In this document: positions 48,803-57,993 of the stretch, one piece after another
How positions within the stretch are numbered: the stretch's first letter is position 1
Layout: the number at the start of each line of letters is the position of its first letter
Source: Mucilaginibacter sp.
Lineage (GTDB): Bacteria; Bacteroidota; Bacteroidia; Sphingobacteriales; Sphingobacteriaceae
Assembly: GCF_028288225.1 (NCBI RefSeq)
Contig: NZ_JAQBOC010000047.1
Coordinates: forward strand, 1 to 64,000
Length of the DNA stretch: 64,000 bases
Direction: 5' to 3'
Program-made: the position numbers and the translations under genes
The notes under the pieces: generated by a model
What the model was told of the DNA's origin: nothing
The model's input: only the letters and a program-made list of their open reading frames with translations
The model's database searches: none

Positions 48803-50143
48803 TCAGATATTCAAATTGACCAATTCGAATATAGTTACTTTTTTAGTGTTATTGGTAACTTTATAATGATCATCAAGCCGATAGCCGCCTATCCATATTA
48901 TCCCGCCATTACCGTTTATTACCAGCGGGATCTCGTCCTTTTGATGCAACGGAATCTTCTGATCTATAAAAAAATCACTTAACTTTTTACTGCCCTTCAT
49001 CCCCAAGGGGGAAAAATGATCGCCCGTTTGCCAGCGGCGCAAAGTTAACGGATATATCAACAAGTCAGTATCAACTGATACTGCCATCGGGTTGTTTTTT
49101 ACAATAAGCGGACTATCATCATGCAAAATATTCAACTTATAACGCCCACAGTTAACTTCCCTATCCAATGGATTGATCAGGACGTTCTCTTGAGCTCCAA
49201 TTTCTTTTTGTGCTATGATAAGCTTTTCCCTGTCTACTATAAGCCTAAAATCCCCTGTTTCAAAAAACCGTCCCGAATGTTTATCCAATGAAGATATCAA
49301 ATCATCAATAACAGTTTCATTAACGCCATACTCCCGTAGCAGGTTAAAAAGCAACAAACGTTGGGGCTGCAACGCCTTTATATCATCCAATAAAATATGG
49401 GTCTCGTTTTTATGGGCGATTAACAGCTTGTCCTTCAACTCTGCTACCCGCAGATCCAGTAATAATTCAAGCTCCCTGAAATGCTTAAGATTACTTTCAA
49501 AGGTTTGCTCCAGGCCCGGGTTTAACTCTTTTAGTTTTGGGATAACTTCTAACCGTATTTTGTTTCGGGCATATTTTACAGAGGTATTTGAGCTGTCTTC
49601 ACGGTAAGAGATCTTAAATTCATTGATTAGGTTCCGGATGTCATCCCGGCTTAAAAACAGCATGGGGCGAACCAGCATGCCGTTTTTAGGCAAAATACCG
49701 TGCAGGCCCGCAATACCTGTGCCGCGGGTAAGATTTAACAATATTGTTTCAATTGCATCGTTCTGATGGTGAGCAAGCGCAATAACCGAATAATCAGCCT
49801 GTTGCCTCACCTGTTCAAACCATTGGTAACGCAAAGTACGGGCCGCCATTTGGATTGAAACTTTATTATCTGCCGTGTGTTTTAAAGTATCAAAGCGGAT
49901 GGTGTGGAACTTTACATCAAGTTGTTGGGCCAGCTGAAGACAAAATTGCTCGTCGCCGACTGATTCATCATTGCGCAGCTGAAAGTTACAATGAGCTATG
50001 CCAAAATGAAAACCTGCTGATTTGAGTAAATGAACCATGATAACAGAATCCATTCCACCACTCACAGCAGCAAGTATTTTACTGTCCTGATTGAAAAGGT
50101 TATTTTGCTCAATAAAATCAATGAATTTTTTAACCGGCAGCAT
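48803..50143 (-). CDS. tilS: tRNA(Ile)-lysidine synthase
   Basis: A 446-residue ATP-pyrophosphatase that converts C34 of tRNA-Ile(CAU) to lysidine, giving AUA specificity. The P-loop is AAVSGGMDSVIMVHLL near residues 25-40, followed by AHCNFQLRNDES, ALAHHQNDAIETILLNLTRGTG and the GLHGILPKNGMLVRPML catalytic block. The C-terminal TilS domain shows LRRWQTGDHFSPLGMKGSKKLSDFFID (in parts). It is divergent from the OstA-like gene, and the two promoter boxes are 25 bases apart. Confidence 0.95.
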   Translation of the reverse strand: MLPVKKFIDFIEQNNLFNQDSKILAAVSGGMDSVIMVHLLKSAGFHFGIAHCNFQLRNDESVGDEQFCLQLAQQLDVKFHTIRFDTLKHTADNKVSIQMAARTLRYQWFEQVRQQADYSVIALAHHQNDAIETILLNLTRGTGIAGLHGILPKNGMLVRPMLFLSRDDIRNLINEFKISYREDSSNTSVKYARNKIRLEVIPKLKELNPGLEQTFESNLKHFRELELLLDLRVAELKDKLLIAHKNETHILLDDIKALQPQRLLLFNLLREYGVNETVIDDLISSLDKHSGRFFETGDFRLIVDREKLIIAQKEIGAQENVLINPLDREVNCGRYKLNILHDDSPLIVKNNPMAVSVDTDLLIYPLTLRRWQTGDHFSPLGMKGSKKLSDFFIDQKIPLHQKDEIPLVINGNGGIIWIGGYRLDDHYKVTNNTKKVTIFELVNLNI

Positions 50144-50147
50144 CCTT

Positions 50148-50155
50148 CAAAATTA
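50148..50155 (-). promoter_or_regulatory. putative -7 box (TAATTTTG) abutting tilS
   Basis: CAAAATTA reads TAATTTTG on the minus strand and lies 4 bases before the tilS ATG. Its mirror copy serves the divergent gene at 50181. Confidence 0.5.
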
Positions 50156-50180
50156 TTAATTTAAAACCCCAACAAAAAAC

Positions 50181-50188
50181 TAATTTTG
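50181..50188 (+). promoter_or_regulatory. putative -7 box (TAATTTTG) abutting the OstA-like gene
   Basis: TAATTTTG ends 5 bases before the GTG start at 50194, so both divergent messages would be leaderless or nearly so. Confidence 0.5.
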
Positions 50189-50193
50189 CCATC

Positions 50194-52803
50194 GTGAGGA
50201 AATATGTTTTATTCGCTTTTTTATTGTTTGCATCGGTGACAGCTATTTGCCAGAAAAAATCAGTTGTTAACCTGATCAAATCAAAAGAAAGCTATGGCAT
50301 AAAACTTAACGGCAAGGACCTTATAAAGGTTTACCAGGGAACTTTCAGGCAAGATTTTTCGACGCTAACTTCCGACAGCGCATACTTTTATCCGCAGGAC
50401 AATGCCTTTGATGCATTTGGGCATGTGATTATTAACCAGGGCGATACCTTAAATATTTACTCAGACAAGCTTAATTATAACGGCAACACCAAAGTTGCCT
50501 TGCTTACAGATAATGTAAAAATGGTTGATAAGGACGCCACGTTAACTACCAATTATCTTACTTATAACACCGCAACACGCATTGGCACCTATGTTGATGG
50601 TGGCAAACTGGTGAATAAGGATAATACGCTGCTTAGCAAAAATGGTTATTATTTTGCTTTTTCGCACGATTCCTATTTCAGGTATAATGTATCGCTTACC
50701 ACGCCTGATGCTTTGATAAAAACTGATACCATGCGGTATAATACCAAAGACAAGATAGCTTATTTTTACGGGCCAACCCATATTTATGGCACCAAAAACG
50801 AGAAGGGAAAAAAGGATAAAGACACACTTTACACAGAGAACGGAACTTATAATACCGTAGTTGAGCAGGCAGCGTTCGGGAAAAACAATTTATATACATC
50901 CGGAACAAAATCATTAAAGGGTGATAGCTTATTTTATGATAAGCTTAAGGGCTATGGTCGTGCCGTTAAGCATGTTACCTTTACTGATAAGGAACAGAAA
51001 ACTACTATAAAGGGCAATTTAGGTACTTACTTTAAAGCTGAAGAACGTACCATTATGACAGAGGACCCTTATATAATTATTGTTACCGAGCAAAAAGATA
51101 CCACCAATGCCGATTCTGTAGCGAAAGCCGATTCTGTAAAAAAAGCTGATTCTTTGTTTAGAATAAATCCTGCAAAAAGTAAGGGCGCCATGAACATGGC
51201 CCAGCTGATAAAACAAACCATTCCGGGCAAGGGGGATACTGTCATTAATACCCGCAAATTTAATCCGGCTTTAATAAAAGACGGTAAATTAAAGGTTGAT
51301 TCGGCAGTTAAAAAATTACCCGCAGATACAAACGCACTCCGTAAAAAAATCGATTCTGTTATAAAAAAATCACCTGTTGATATGAAAAATATCAATTTGA
51401 AAACGGTGCAGGCAAAAATAATTCCGGCTGGTTCTAAAGCTAAAATCACGAAAAAGCAGGACAGTAGTCCGTTGGTAGCCGGCCAGCCTAAAAACATACC
51501 GGAGCCTAAGGCTGTAAAAGATACCGGCCACATCAAGCGCGACTCTGTTTATATGTCGGCGGATACTATAGAAACGCAGATTTTGACCTACAAAGATCTG
51601 AAGATCTACCAGGAAAAGCAGCGGCTGGCACATATAAGGGACACCACTACAAGGCCTAAAGCCAAAATACCCGACTCCAAATTTTTAACGGGTAAGCTGG
51701 CAGGGATTCCTGCGGATAGCAGTTTTCGTCGTCGTGAGTTTTTTGGCAAGCCAAAGCCAATCCCTAAAAAATTACCAATAGTTTTAAGTAAAAAACAGCT
51801 GGCCGCCGATAGCCTTCGAAAAAAACTTGGTGATGATTCCCTTACTACAGCAAGAAAGCTGGAACCAAGCGATACCGCCAGGATAAGGATTGTGATAGCA
51901 CACCATAATTTTAAACTGTTTAAGTCGGACATGCAGGCTAAGTCTGATTCCATGTTTTATAGCAACAAGGATTCAACCATCCGGTGTTTTGTTAATCCCC
52001 TTATATGGACGGAGGGCTCGCAGCTATCAGGCGATACCATTTATTTACAGATGAAGCACAAAAAAATGGATAACATGACCATGTTTCCGAATGCCTTTAT
52101 TGTAAATATCGAAAAGGGAGACTCCGTGCATTTTAACCAGGTTGCCGGCAAAAAGATGCGTGGCTATTTTAAGGATGATAAGCTGCACCAGATGTTTATT
52201 GACGGCAATGCCGAAAGCATTTACTTTAATAGGGATAGCGGAAAAACTGAAGTAAGTGGTATGGAACGCTCATTGAGCACCCGCATTCGCGTTAACTTTG
52301 AAAAAAACCAGGCCACCAACATCGGCTTTTATCTAAAGCCCGAGCATAAATATACACCTATTGATAAAGTGGTTGATGACGATAAAATACTAAAAGGGTT
52401 TATATGGAAACCAAAAGAAAGGCCAATATCAAAAGAATCCATTATACCATCATACAACAAAAAGGCTGACGCAAAAGTGGCGAAGGGTAAGGCGAAAACA
52501 GGTAAAGCACCTGACAAAGGGCCACCAGGGGCTAAAACAACTAAGGATAGTACTAACGTTAGCGCACCAAAACTGCCGGGCATAAAAGCCGCTAAGGACA
52601 GCTTGAACAATATGCCTCAAAAACTGCCGGGGGTAAAAGCGGCTGGCGATACCTCAAATAAGGCGCCATCAAAATCGCCGCTCATAAAAACAGCAAAAGA
52701 TAGTTTGCAAAAGAACGTTCCAGTTAAGTTGCCTGCGGGGAAGGCCGCTAAAGACACTGCTGGCGCTAAACCGGCGGTGGAAAAGAAACCGGCAGAGAAT
52801 TAA
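50194..52803 (+). CDS. OstA/LptA-like envelope protein with repetitive C-terminus
   Basis: An 869-residue exported protein with a signal peptide (KYVLFAFLLFASVTAICQ) and a GTG start; no ATG is in frame nearby. Residues 30-300 form the OstA-like N-domain of LptA/LptD-type beta-jellyroll repeats (GTFRQDFSTLTSDSAYFYPQ, DTLNIYSDKLNYNGNTKVALL, RIGTYVDGGKLVNKDNTLLS). A Lys/Ala/Asp-rich linker covers about 310-500 and a second jellyroll-like region about 560-740. The last 110 residues repeat KLPGIKAAKDS-like units. It probably bridges or exports LPS at the periplasm; the exact partner is not visible. Confidence 0.83.
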   Translation: MRKYVLFAFLLFASVTAICQKKSVVNLIKSKESYGIKLNGKDLIKVYQGTFRQDFSTLTSDSAYFYPQDNAFDAFGHVIINQGDTLNIYSDKLNYNGNTKVALLTDNVKMVDKDATLTTNYLTYNTATRIGTYVDGGKLVNKDNTLLSKNGYYFAFSHDSYFRYNVSLTTPDALIKTDTMRYNTKDKIAYFYGPTHIYGTKNEKGKKDKDTLYTENGTYNTVVEQAAFGKNNLYTSGTKSLKGDSLFYDKLKGYGRAVKHVTFTDKEQKTTIKGNLGTYFKAEERTIMTEDPYIIIVTEQKDTTNADSVAKADSVKKADSLFRINPAKSKGAMNMAQLIKQTIPGKGDTVINTRKFNPALIKDGKLKVDSAVKKLPADTNALRKKIDSVIKKSPVDMKNINLKTVQAKIIPAGSKAKITKKQDSSPLVAGQPKNIPEPKAVKDTGHIKRDSVYMSADTIETQILTYKDLKIYQEKQRLAHIRDTTTRPKAKIPDSKFLTGKLAGIPADSSFRRREFFGKPKPIPKKLPIVLSKKQLAADSLRKKLGDDSLTTARKLEPSDTARIRIVIAHHNFKLFKSDMQAKSDSMFYSNKDSTIRCFVNPLIWTEGSQLSGDTIYLQMKHKKMDNMTMFPNAFIVNIEKGDSVHFNQVAGKKMRGYFKDDKLHQMFIDGNAESIYFNRDSGKTEVSGMERSLSTRIRVNFEKNQATNIGFYLKPEHKYTPIDKVVDDDKILKGFIWKPKERPISKESIIPSYNKKADAKVAKGKAKTGKAPDKGPPGAKTTKDSTNVSAPKLPGIKAAKDSLNNMPQKLPGVKAAGDTSNKAPSKSPLIKTAKDSLQKNVPVKLPAGKAAKDTAGAKPAVEKKPAEN

Positions 52804-52861
52804 AAGATCAGGAATGATCTTGTAATCCATCCCACAGATTTAAAAAAATCTCTTTCCTTGT

Positions 52862-53626
52862 TCAAGCCAAGTTATGGTAATAATTTGTGGGCCAAACCCC
52901 AGGGTTGCTTTTTATTTCAGATTCAAGGAATAGAATAATGTTTTTCATTACCCCGCTTGAATCTGAATTTAAGTGGTGTAAATCAAATTCGGGTCCAAAA
53001 TCAATATTTATTATGCCATTGCGAAGCGTTGGGATGGCTGTAAACAGTGGGACCTTCGCAATTCTTGCCAAACGCGCTGGAAGCAGCGATACATTACAAC
53101 AATTTCCAAAAAAATTGACCGGGCAATTATTCAAATTATTAAACACATCAAATGCAATAATGATCCGCCCATTTTGTTGTAAACATTTTACAATCTGCCG
53201 CAAATCACTAAATCCTTCACCCTCTCTTTGAATGCGTCTTTTTCGGTGGGTCCATTTGCCGCTTGCCATAATTAACGCAAAGTTATTTTCAAGGCACCAT
53301 TGAACAAGCAAGCGTTTCCATGGGGTATGGCAAATGGCAATAATACAGCCTGAATCAGCGCGAAGCGGAACAAGTAAATTTACCATGCGAAGCATACTGG
53401 GACGAAGAGGGCTGCGAACACATACAGAAATTATTCTTCTGACAAATTGAGTGCTCCATATATTTATCAGGTTTTTAAGTACACCGCCTTTACTGTTTAA
53501 TACACATAACGGCACCTTTAGAAGCCGGGCAGATATTAAACAATAATGAATGCCCGCACTTATATATGGAATGAAGCTGCAGATGAATATGCATTCAATT
53601 AAAAGGACAGGCTTGCGGATCTTCAT
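52862..53626 (-). CDS. LpxL/HtrB-like lysophospholipid acyltransferase, atypical
   Basis: A 254-residue membrane-associated protein resembling lauroyl/myristoyl acyltransferases: a central IAICHTPWKRLLVQWC, then FSDLRQIVKCLQQNGRIIIAFDVF and LLPARLARIAKVPLFTAIPTLRNG. The classic H-x4-(D/E) catalytic pair is not seen; five positions after His stands Arg (HTPWKR). It may be a variant with a different catalytic residue or an inactive form. The gene has unusually many Cys residues. It is convergent with the OstA-like gene, so a lipid A role is suggested by context. Confidence 0.62.
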   Translation of the reverse strand: MKIRKPVLLIECIFICSFIPYISAGIHYCLISARLLKVPLCVLNSKGGVLKNLINIWSTQFVRRIISVCVRSPLRPSMLRMVNLLVPLRADSGCIIAICHTPWKRLLVQWCLENNFALIMASGKWTHRKRRIQREGEGFSDLRQIVKCLQQNGRIIIAFDVFNNLNNCPVNFFGNCCNVSLLPARLARIAKVPLFTAIPTLRNGIINIDFGPEFDLHHLNSDSSGVMKNIILFLESEIKSNPGVWPTNYYHNLA

Positions 53627-53875
53627 TTAAATATTTTACTGACTTATAAAAAATATTTATTTGAATAATATTACAATAAAAATAATTGGTTCAAAGCCGA
53701 ATAAGAATATTGCTAATTTATTGTAAACTTATACACACTAAATATTGAGATGGTATAGCAGGTATTATTTTTAATAAGCTGTTGCAGATCAAATACAAGC
53801 TTTAGGTTTAAAACAGGCGGCCCGCTTTAATCTCTGGCTGATTATCTTTTTTGGGTGGCATGATAGTGCTATTTA
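53627..53875. other. gap of about 250 bases, no gene seen
   Basis: A+T-rich DNA between the acyltransferase start and the small zinc-ribbon frame. No hairpin of note and no frame with protein-like composition. Confidence 0.4.
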
Positions 53876-54073
53876 TTACCGCGATATATTTTTAAGTGAT
53901 GAAGTAGGTTTATGAAAAATATACGTTTTACGGCAAAAAGTGCAGTAGTACTTCCTGATTTTTAGAAAGAACAAGAATGTTTTAATAAACCAGCCTCTGT
54001 GCTTTTTGCAATTAAAATCTTCTCCGCATGAAAGGCAAAAATGTACAGGATTTAATTTTATAACTGTTTTCAA
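53876..54073 (-). CDS. possible small zinc-ribbon protein (TTG start)
   Basis: A 65-residue frame with two CxxC pairs, CLSCGEDF (Cys13, Cys16) and YYCTFCRKTY (Cys44, Cys47), separated by a basic hydrophobic stretch (WFIKTFLFFLKIRK). This is the layout of small Bacteroidota proteins with a zinc knuckle at both ends. The only available start is TTG at 54073. The flanks carry no other gene and no clear promoter, so this may be an untranslated remnant. Confidence 0.45.
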   Translation of the reverse strand: MKTVIKLNPVHFCLSCGEDFNCKKHRGWFIKTFLFFLKIRKYYCTFCRKTYIFHKPTSSLKNISR

Positions 54074-54252
54074 GAATAGCTGTTTTTCCGTTTTACGGAA
54101 AACAGAAACGCGTGGTTTCGATAAATTTAATATTTAGGAGAATAATTATTCATTGGTTATCCATTTTTTGCTAAAGACATGGATGACAGATGAGTATACG
54201 ATGACAAACCAGAATATTATGTTGAAACAAGTTAAGCAGCTTTAATTACGAT

Positions 54253-54831
54253 TTAAATCTTATTCAAAAACGCCACCAATTGCTCCATAGCCTTAGCCCT
54301 GTGGCTAATGCTGTTCTTTTCATCCAGGCTCATTTGGGCAAACGTTACATCATAACCGTCGGGTTGAAATATAGGGTCATAACCGAACCCTTCTATACCC
54401 GAACGTTCATGGCGGATAGTTCCTTCAACTGTACCTTCAAAAAAGTATTCAGCGCTGTTCCATATTAATGATATTACAGTGCGGAAACGTGCTTTGCGGT
54501 TTGCTTGATTTTGCAGCCCGGTGAGTACTTTATTAATATTGGCATCATGATTGCCATGCTCGCCTGCATATCTTGCGGAGTATACCCCCGGGTCGCCGTT
54601 CAGGGCATCTATTTCCAGTCCGCTGTCATCGCCAAAGCAATCCAGCTTATACTTATCAAATATATAATGACTTTTTATTGATGCATTTTCATGAAAGGTT
54701 AACCCGGTTTCGGCAATATCATCAAAGCAGCCGATATCATCCAGGCTCAATAATTTTATTTGTCCATCAATTTTAGCGGAAACCTCCTGGAGCTTATGAG
54801 CATTATTTGTTACAAAAACTAATTGGTGCAT
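54253..54831 (-). CDS. rdgB: non-canonical purine NTP pyrophosphatase
   Basis: A 192-residue Ham1/RdgB enzyme removing ITP, dITP and XTP from nucleotide pools. Motifs are LVFVTNNAHKLQEVSAKI at the start, GDDSGLEIDALNGDPGVYSARYAG near residues 67-90 and the C-terminal SHRAKAM. All active-site positions visible to the eye are kept. The start lies 4 bases after the stop of the upstream hypothetical gene, so they are likely cotranscribed. Confidence 0.95.
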   Translation of the reverse strand: MHQLVFVTNNAHKLQEVSAKIDGQIKLLSLDDIGCFDDIAETGLTFHENASIKSHYIFDKYKLDCFGDDSGLEIDALNGDPGVYSARYAGEHGNHDANINKVLTGLQNQANRKARFRTVISLIWNSAEYFFEGTVEGTIRHERSGIEGFGYDPIFQPDGYDVTFAQMSLDEKNSISHRAKAMEQLVAFLNKI

Positions 54832-54835
54832 GCCG

Positions 54836-55393
54836 TTATAATTGCTTCATTTGTTCCCAAAATGCCTTTTTGTTTTCCACGCTGTCCATCATCTCATCAA
54901 AGCTGAAAGTTAGTAATACCGGATAGCCATTTAGTTGAGTAAGTTTATTTAGCTCAAACACTCCAATATCTGCGGGCATGCTGTTTTTACCTAGCAAAAG
55001 TAACTTTTGTGGTTTAAAGAAATCGGCCATCACCCCAAATTCAGTATCTAAATATTTGGCCCTGTTAAAAATAGCTACATCATCCCGGCTAAAACCTAAA
55101 CGGGTAAGCGTGCTTTCCAAAGCCATAAGGTGTTTATCATGCATCAAATCATGTTCAGGATAATGCACAATAACCAGGAAATTCTTTTTGTGTCCGCCCA
55201 AATAATTAAAGCTAACGGGTTTCGGCTCTGTTACCGGCACAGCGGCGGCTGGGATATACTCCGGCTCAGGCTCAGCAAAAGTATTCTCCGGCTTTGGTGC
55301 AGCCGGGGTGCTATATGCTAATTTATCTTTATTCAACAGGTAAATATCATCCTGCATAATAAAACTAAAAGCTATAGGGTTTTCTATGTTCAT
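54836..55393 (-). CDS. hypothetical protein upstream of rdgB
   Basis: A 185-residue cytoplasmic protein (MNIENPIAFSF to AFWEQMKQL). Residues 30-60 are a Pro/Glu/Ala-rich linker (KPENTFAEPEPEYIPAAA). The C-terminal 115 residues look like a small alpha/beta fold: FLVIVHYPEHDLM, FSRDDVAIFNRAK, KLLLLGKNSMPAD, YPVLLTFSFDEMM. No family can be named. It is probably cotranscribed with rdgB (4-base gap). Confidence 0.65.
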   Translation of the reverse strand: MNIENPIAFSFIMQDDIYLLNKDKLAYSTPAAPKPENTFAEPEPEYIPAAAVPVTEPKPVSFNYLGGHKKNFLVIVHYPEHDLMHDKHLMALESTLTRLGFSRDDVAIFNRAKYLDTEFGVMADFFKPQKLLLLGKNSMPADIGVFELNKLTQLNGYPVLLTFSFDEMMDSVENKKAFWEQMKQL

Positions 55394-55590
55394 TGTACGC
55401 GCCGGTTTTTACCTGTCTCCTTCTAAAAGCAGAGGGAGAACAGGAGGGTATTTAACAAATTTTAACCAAAAGTAAGTAAACTGTTTGAAGCATTATCGGC
55501 ATATTCGCACAATTATATTCGGTTTCAATTAATTGCCGTTATTTATACCGTAGGAATTCATAATTTTTACCGAAATTCGAAGGTTTTTAA

Positions 55591-55605
55591 TCCGCCTTTG
55601 GCGGA
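55591..55605. repeat. TCCGCC/GGCGGA hairpin
   Basis: TCCGCC and GGCGGA form a six-base G+C-rich stem over a TTT loop in an otherwise A+T-rich gap, 28 bases before the SurA-like gene. It may lie in its 5' leader or be a short dispersed repeat. Upstream (55394-55590) I see nothing else. Confidence 0.5.
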
Positions 55606-55632
55606 GCAGTTTAATTAGCACATACAAGGTAC

Positions 55633-57015
55633 ATGAGAAAGTTTGGGATAGCCATTTTAAGCATTATTTTATTTATACAAGCCGCAAAGGCACAGCCAAA
55701 GCATACACTTGATAAAATTGCAGGGGTAGTAGGGAGCAGTATTATACTTCAATCTGACATTGAGTTAAAATATGCAACATATATTGCTCAGGGTAATCCG
55801 CCAAACCCTGCTGTTAAATGTCAGATTCTGCAAGGCCTGTTAACGCAGAAGCTATTGGCGGCGCAGGCAATTATTGATAGTATTGAAGTAAAAGATGACG
55901 AGGTTGATAATGATGTTGACCGCAGGATGCGCGGAATGATACAGCGTGCCGGTGGACAAGACAGGCTGGAGCAATTCTTAGGCAGATCTGTTATCCAATA
56001 TAAAGATGAGATCCGCCCTGATATTAAAGAAGGGCTTATCGCTCAAAAAATGCAGCAAAAGATAACATCAAACGTAAATACTACGCCACAAGATGTTAAG
56101 AAATTTTTTGATGGCATACCAAAAGATAGCTTGCCAACCTTTAACAAAGAAGTTGAAGTTGGCGAGATAGTATTTAACCCGAAAATGAATACTGCTGAGA
56201 AAGAAGCTTACCGAAGCAAAGCCGAAGAACTGCGCAAAAGGGTTTTAGCCGGTGAAGATTTTGGATCACTGGCCCGCCTGTATTCGCAAGATCCGGGTTC
56301 AGCTCCAAACGGAGGTGATTTAGGGTTTAATGACCGTACCGCGTATGTTAAAGAGTTTACAGCCATGGCATTTAAACTGAAAGCCGGTGATATTTCGCCT
56401 GTATTTGAAACCGAAATAGGGTTTCATTTTTTACAGGTAATTGAACGCAGGGGTGAGCAGGTGCATGTGCGGCATATATTAATTATACCTGCTGTTACAC
56501 AGGAAAGCTTAAACAGGGCAAAAACTAAAGCAGATAGTATTTATACTTTACTGAAGACAAACAAAAAAATAGACTTTTCATCTGCGGCAGCCTATTATTC
56601 AGACAATAAGGATACCAAATTTAATGGTGGCATGCTTTTAAATGCGGAGAATGTTGAGTCCCGTTCAACCTATATCCCTACCGATAAGCTGGATCCGCAA
56701 GTTGCTCTTGTTACTGATACCATGAAGGTTGGAAGTATTTCGAAACCGTTTTTATTTACGGGCCCCGACGGAAAACAAGGTTATAAAATACTATACCTTA
56801 AATCAACCACAAATGCGCATAAGGCTAACATTACGCAGGATTATCCAAAAATGAAAGAATACGCAAATAATGAAAAGATAAACCGTACGGTAAGTGAGTG
56901 GTTTGAGAAAAAGAGGAAGGAAACATTTATCAGGATCGATCCTCAATACCAGGGATGCCCAACTATAAAAGGTTGGGGAACACCAACACCTGCAACCGCT
57001 GAAGTTAAACCTTAA
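55633..57015 (+). CDS. SurA-like periplasmic peptidyl-prolyl isomerase
   Basis: A 460-residue exported chaperone with a signal peptide (GIAILSIILFIQAAKAQ). The SurA N-domain follows (KIAGVVGSSIILQSDIELKYA, QGLLTQKLLAAQAIIDSIEV). Two parvulin domains stand at about 175-280 (VEVGEIVFNPK, DFGSLARLYSQDPGSAPNGGDLGF, EIGFHFLQVIER) and about 285-395 (VHVRHILIIPA, TKFNGGML). It helps outer-membrane proteins fold. The MoxR gene begins 8 bases after the stop. Confidence 0.9.
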   Translation: MRKFGIAILSIILFIQAAKAQPKHTLDKIAGVVGSSIILQSDIELKYATYIAQGNPPNPAVKCQILQGLLTQKLLAAQAIIDSIEVKDDEVDNDVDRRMRGMIQRAGGQDRLEQFLGRSVIQYKDEIRPDIKEGLIAQKMQQKITSNVNTTPQDVKKFFDGIPKDSLPTFNKEVEVGEIVFNPKMNTAEKEAYRSKAEELRKRVLAGEDFGSLARLYSQDPGSAPNGGDLGFNDRTAYVKEFTAMAFKLKAGDISPVFETEIGFHFLQVIERRGEQVHVRHILIIPAVTQESLNRAKTKADSIYTLLKTNKKIDFSSAAAYYSDNKDTKFNGGMLLNAENVESRSTYIPTDKLDPQVALVTDTMKVGSISKPFLFTGPDGKQGYKILYLKSTTNAHKANITQDYPKMKEYANNEKINRTVSEWFEKKRKETFIRIDPQYQGCPTIKGWGTPTPATAEVKP

Positions 57016-57023
57016 ATTAAAAT

Positions 57024-57986
57024 ATGCAACACCGCTCGGAAGTGGAGGCTGCTGATGCTTTAAGGCAGGCTTACCAGCAAATTAGTGCTGAAATAGGAAA
57101 AGTTATTATAGGCCAGCAAGAGGTTCTTAAATTTGTGCTTATTTCTATTTTTAGCAATGGGCACTGCTTATTGGTTGGCGTGCCCGGCCTGGCAAAAACC
57201 CTGCTTGTTCAAACTGTTGCACAGGTGCTTGACCTTGACTTTAAACGCATCCAGTTTACTCCTGACCTGATGCCATCAGACATTATAGGCTCAGAAATAT
57301 TGGGTGAGGACAGGAATTTTAAGTTTATACCGGGCCCTGTTTTTGCAAACATCATCCTGGCTGATGAAATTAACCGTACACCGCCAAAAACCCAGGCTGC
57401 CTTGTTAGAGGCTATGCAGGAAAAAGCGGTTACTGCCGCAGGTATTACACACCGCCTTGCGCAACCGTTTTTTGTTTTAGCCACACAAAACCCTATTGAG
57501 CAGGAAGGTACCTATCCATTGCCTGAAGCGCAGTTGGATCGTTTCATGTTTAACGTTGCCTTAGATTACCCCACCTTCCAGGAGGAATTGCTTGTAGTTA
57601 AAAATACTACCAGCACTAACCAGGTGCAGGTTAATAAGCTATTAAATGCCCAGCAGATAATTTATTTTCAACAATTGGTACGGAATATACCTGTTGCCGA
57701 TAACGTGCTTGAATATGCAGTTAAGCTGGTTGCTAAAACCCGTCCCAATGGCGAATTAGCTGCTCCACAGGTTAAACGGCTGTTAAACTGGGGTGCAGGT
57801 CCCAGGGCGTCGCAATTTTTAATTTTAGGAGCTAAATGCCATGCAGTGATTAGTGGCAAGTACTCGCCTGATATTGAAGATGTGCAGGCCATTGCAAAAC
57901 CTATATTAAGGCACCGCATAGTACGCAGCTACCACGCCGAAGCAGAAGGTTTATCTGCTGATGATATTATTGAACAGCTGTTTTGA
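57024..57986 (+). CDS. MoxR-family AAA+ ATPase
   Basis: A 320-residue AAA+ ATPase. Walker A is GVPGLAKTLLVQT (about 53-65) and Walker B is IILADEINRTPPKTQAALLEAMQE (from about 111), with sensor-1 ATQNPIEQEGTYPLPEAQLDRF. MoxR proteins act with VWA-domain partners in metal or complex maturation, but no such partner is adjacent here. The gene is followed 7 bases after its stop by the same 27-base repeat as the TPR gene at 21.9 kb. Confidence 0.93.
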   Translation: MQHRSEVEAADALRQAYQQISAEIGKVIIGQQEVLKFVLISIFSNGHCLLVGVPGLAKTLLVQTVAQVLDLDFKRIQFTPDLMPSDIIGSEILGEDRNFKFIPGPVFANIILADEINRTPPKTQAALLEAMQEKAVTAAGITHRLAQPFFVLATQNPIEQEGTYPLPEAQLDRFMFNVALDYPTFQEELLVVKNTTSTNQVQVNKLLNAQQIIYFQQLVRNIPVADNVLEYAVKLVAKTRPNGELAAPQVKRLLNWGAGPRASQFLILGAKCHAVISGKYSPDIEDVQAIAKPILRHRIVRSYHAEAEGLSADDIIEQLF

Positions 57987-57993
57987 GGATTTC

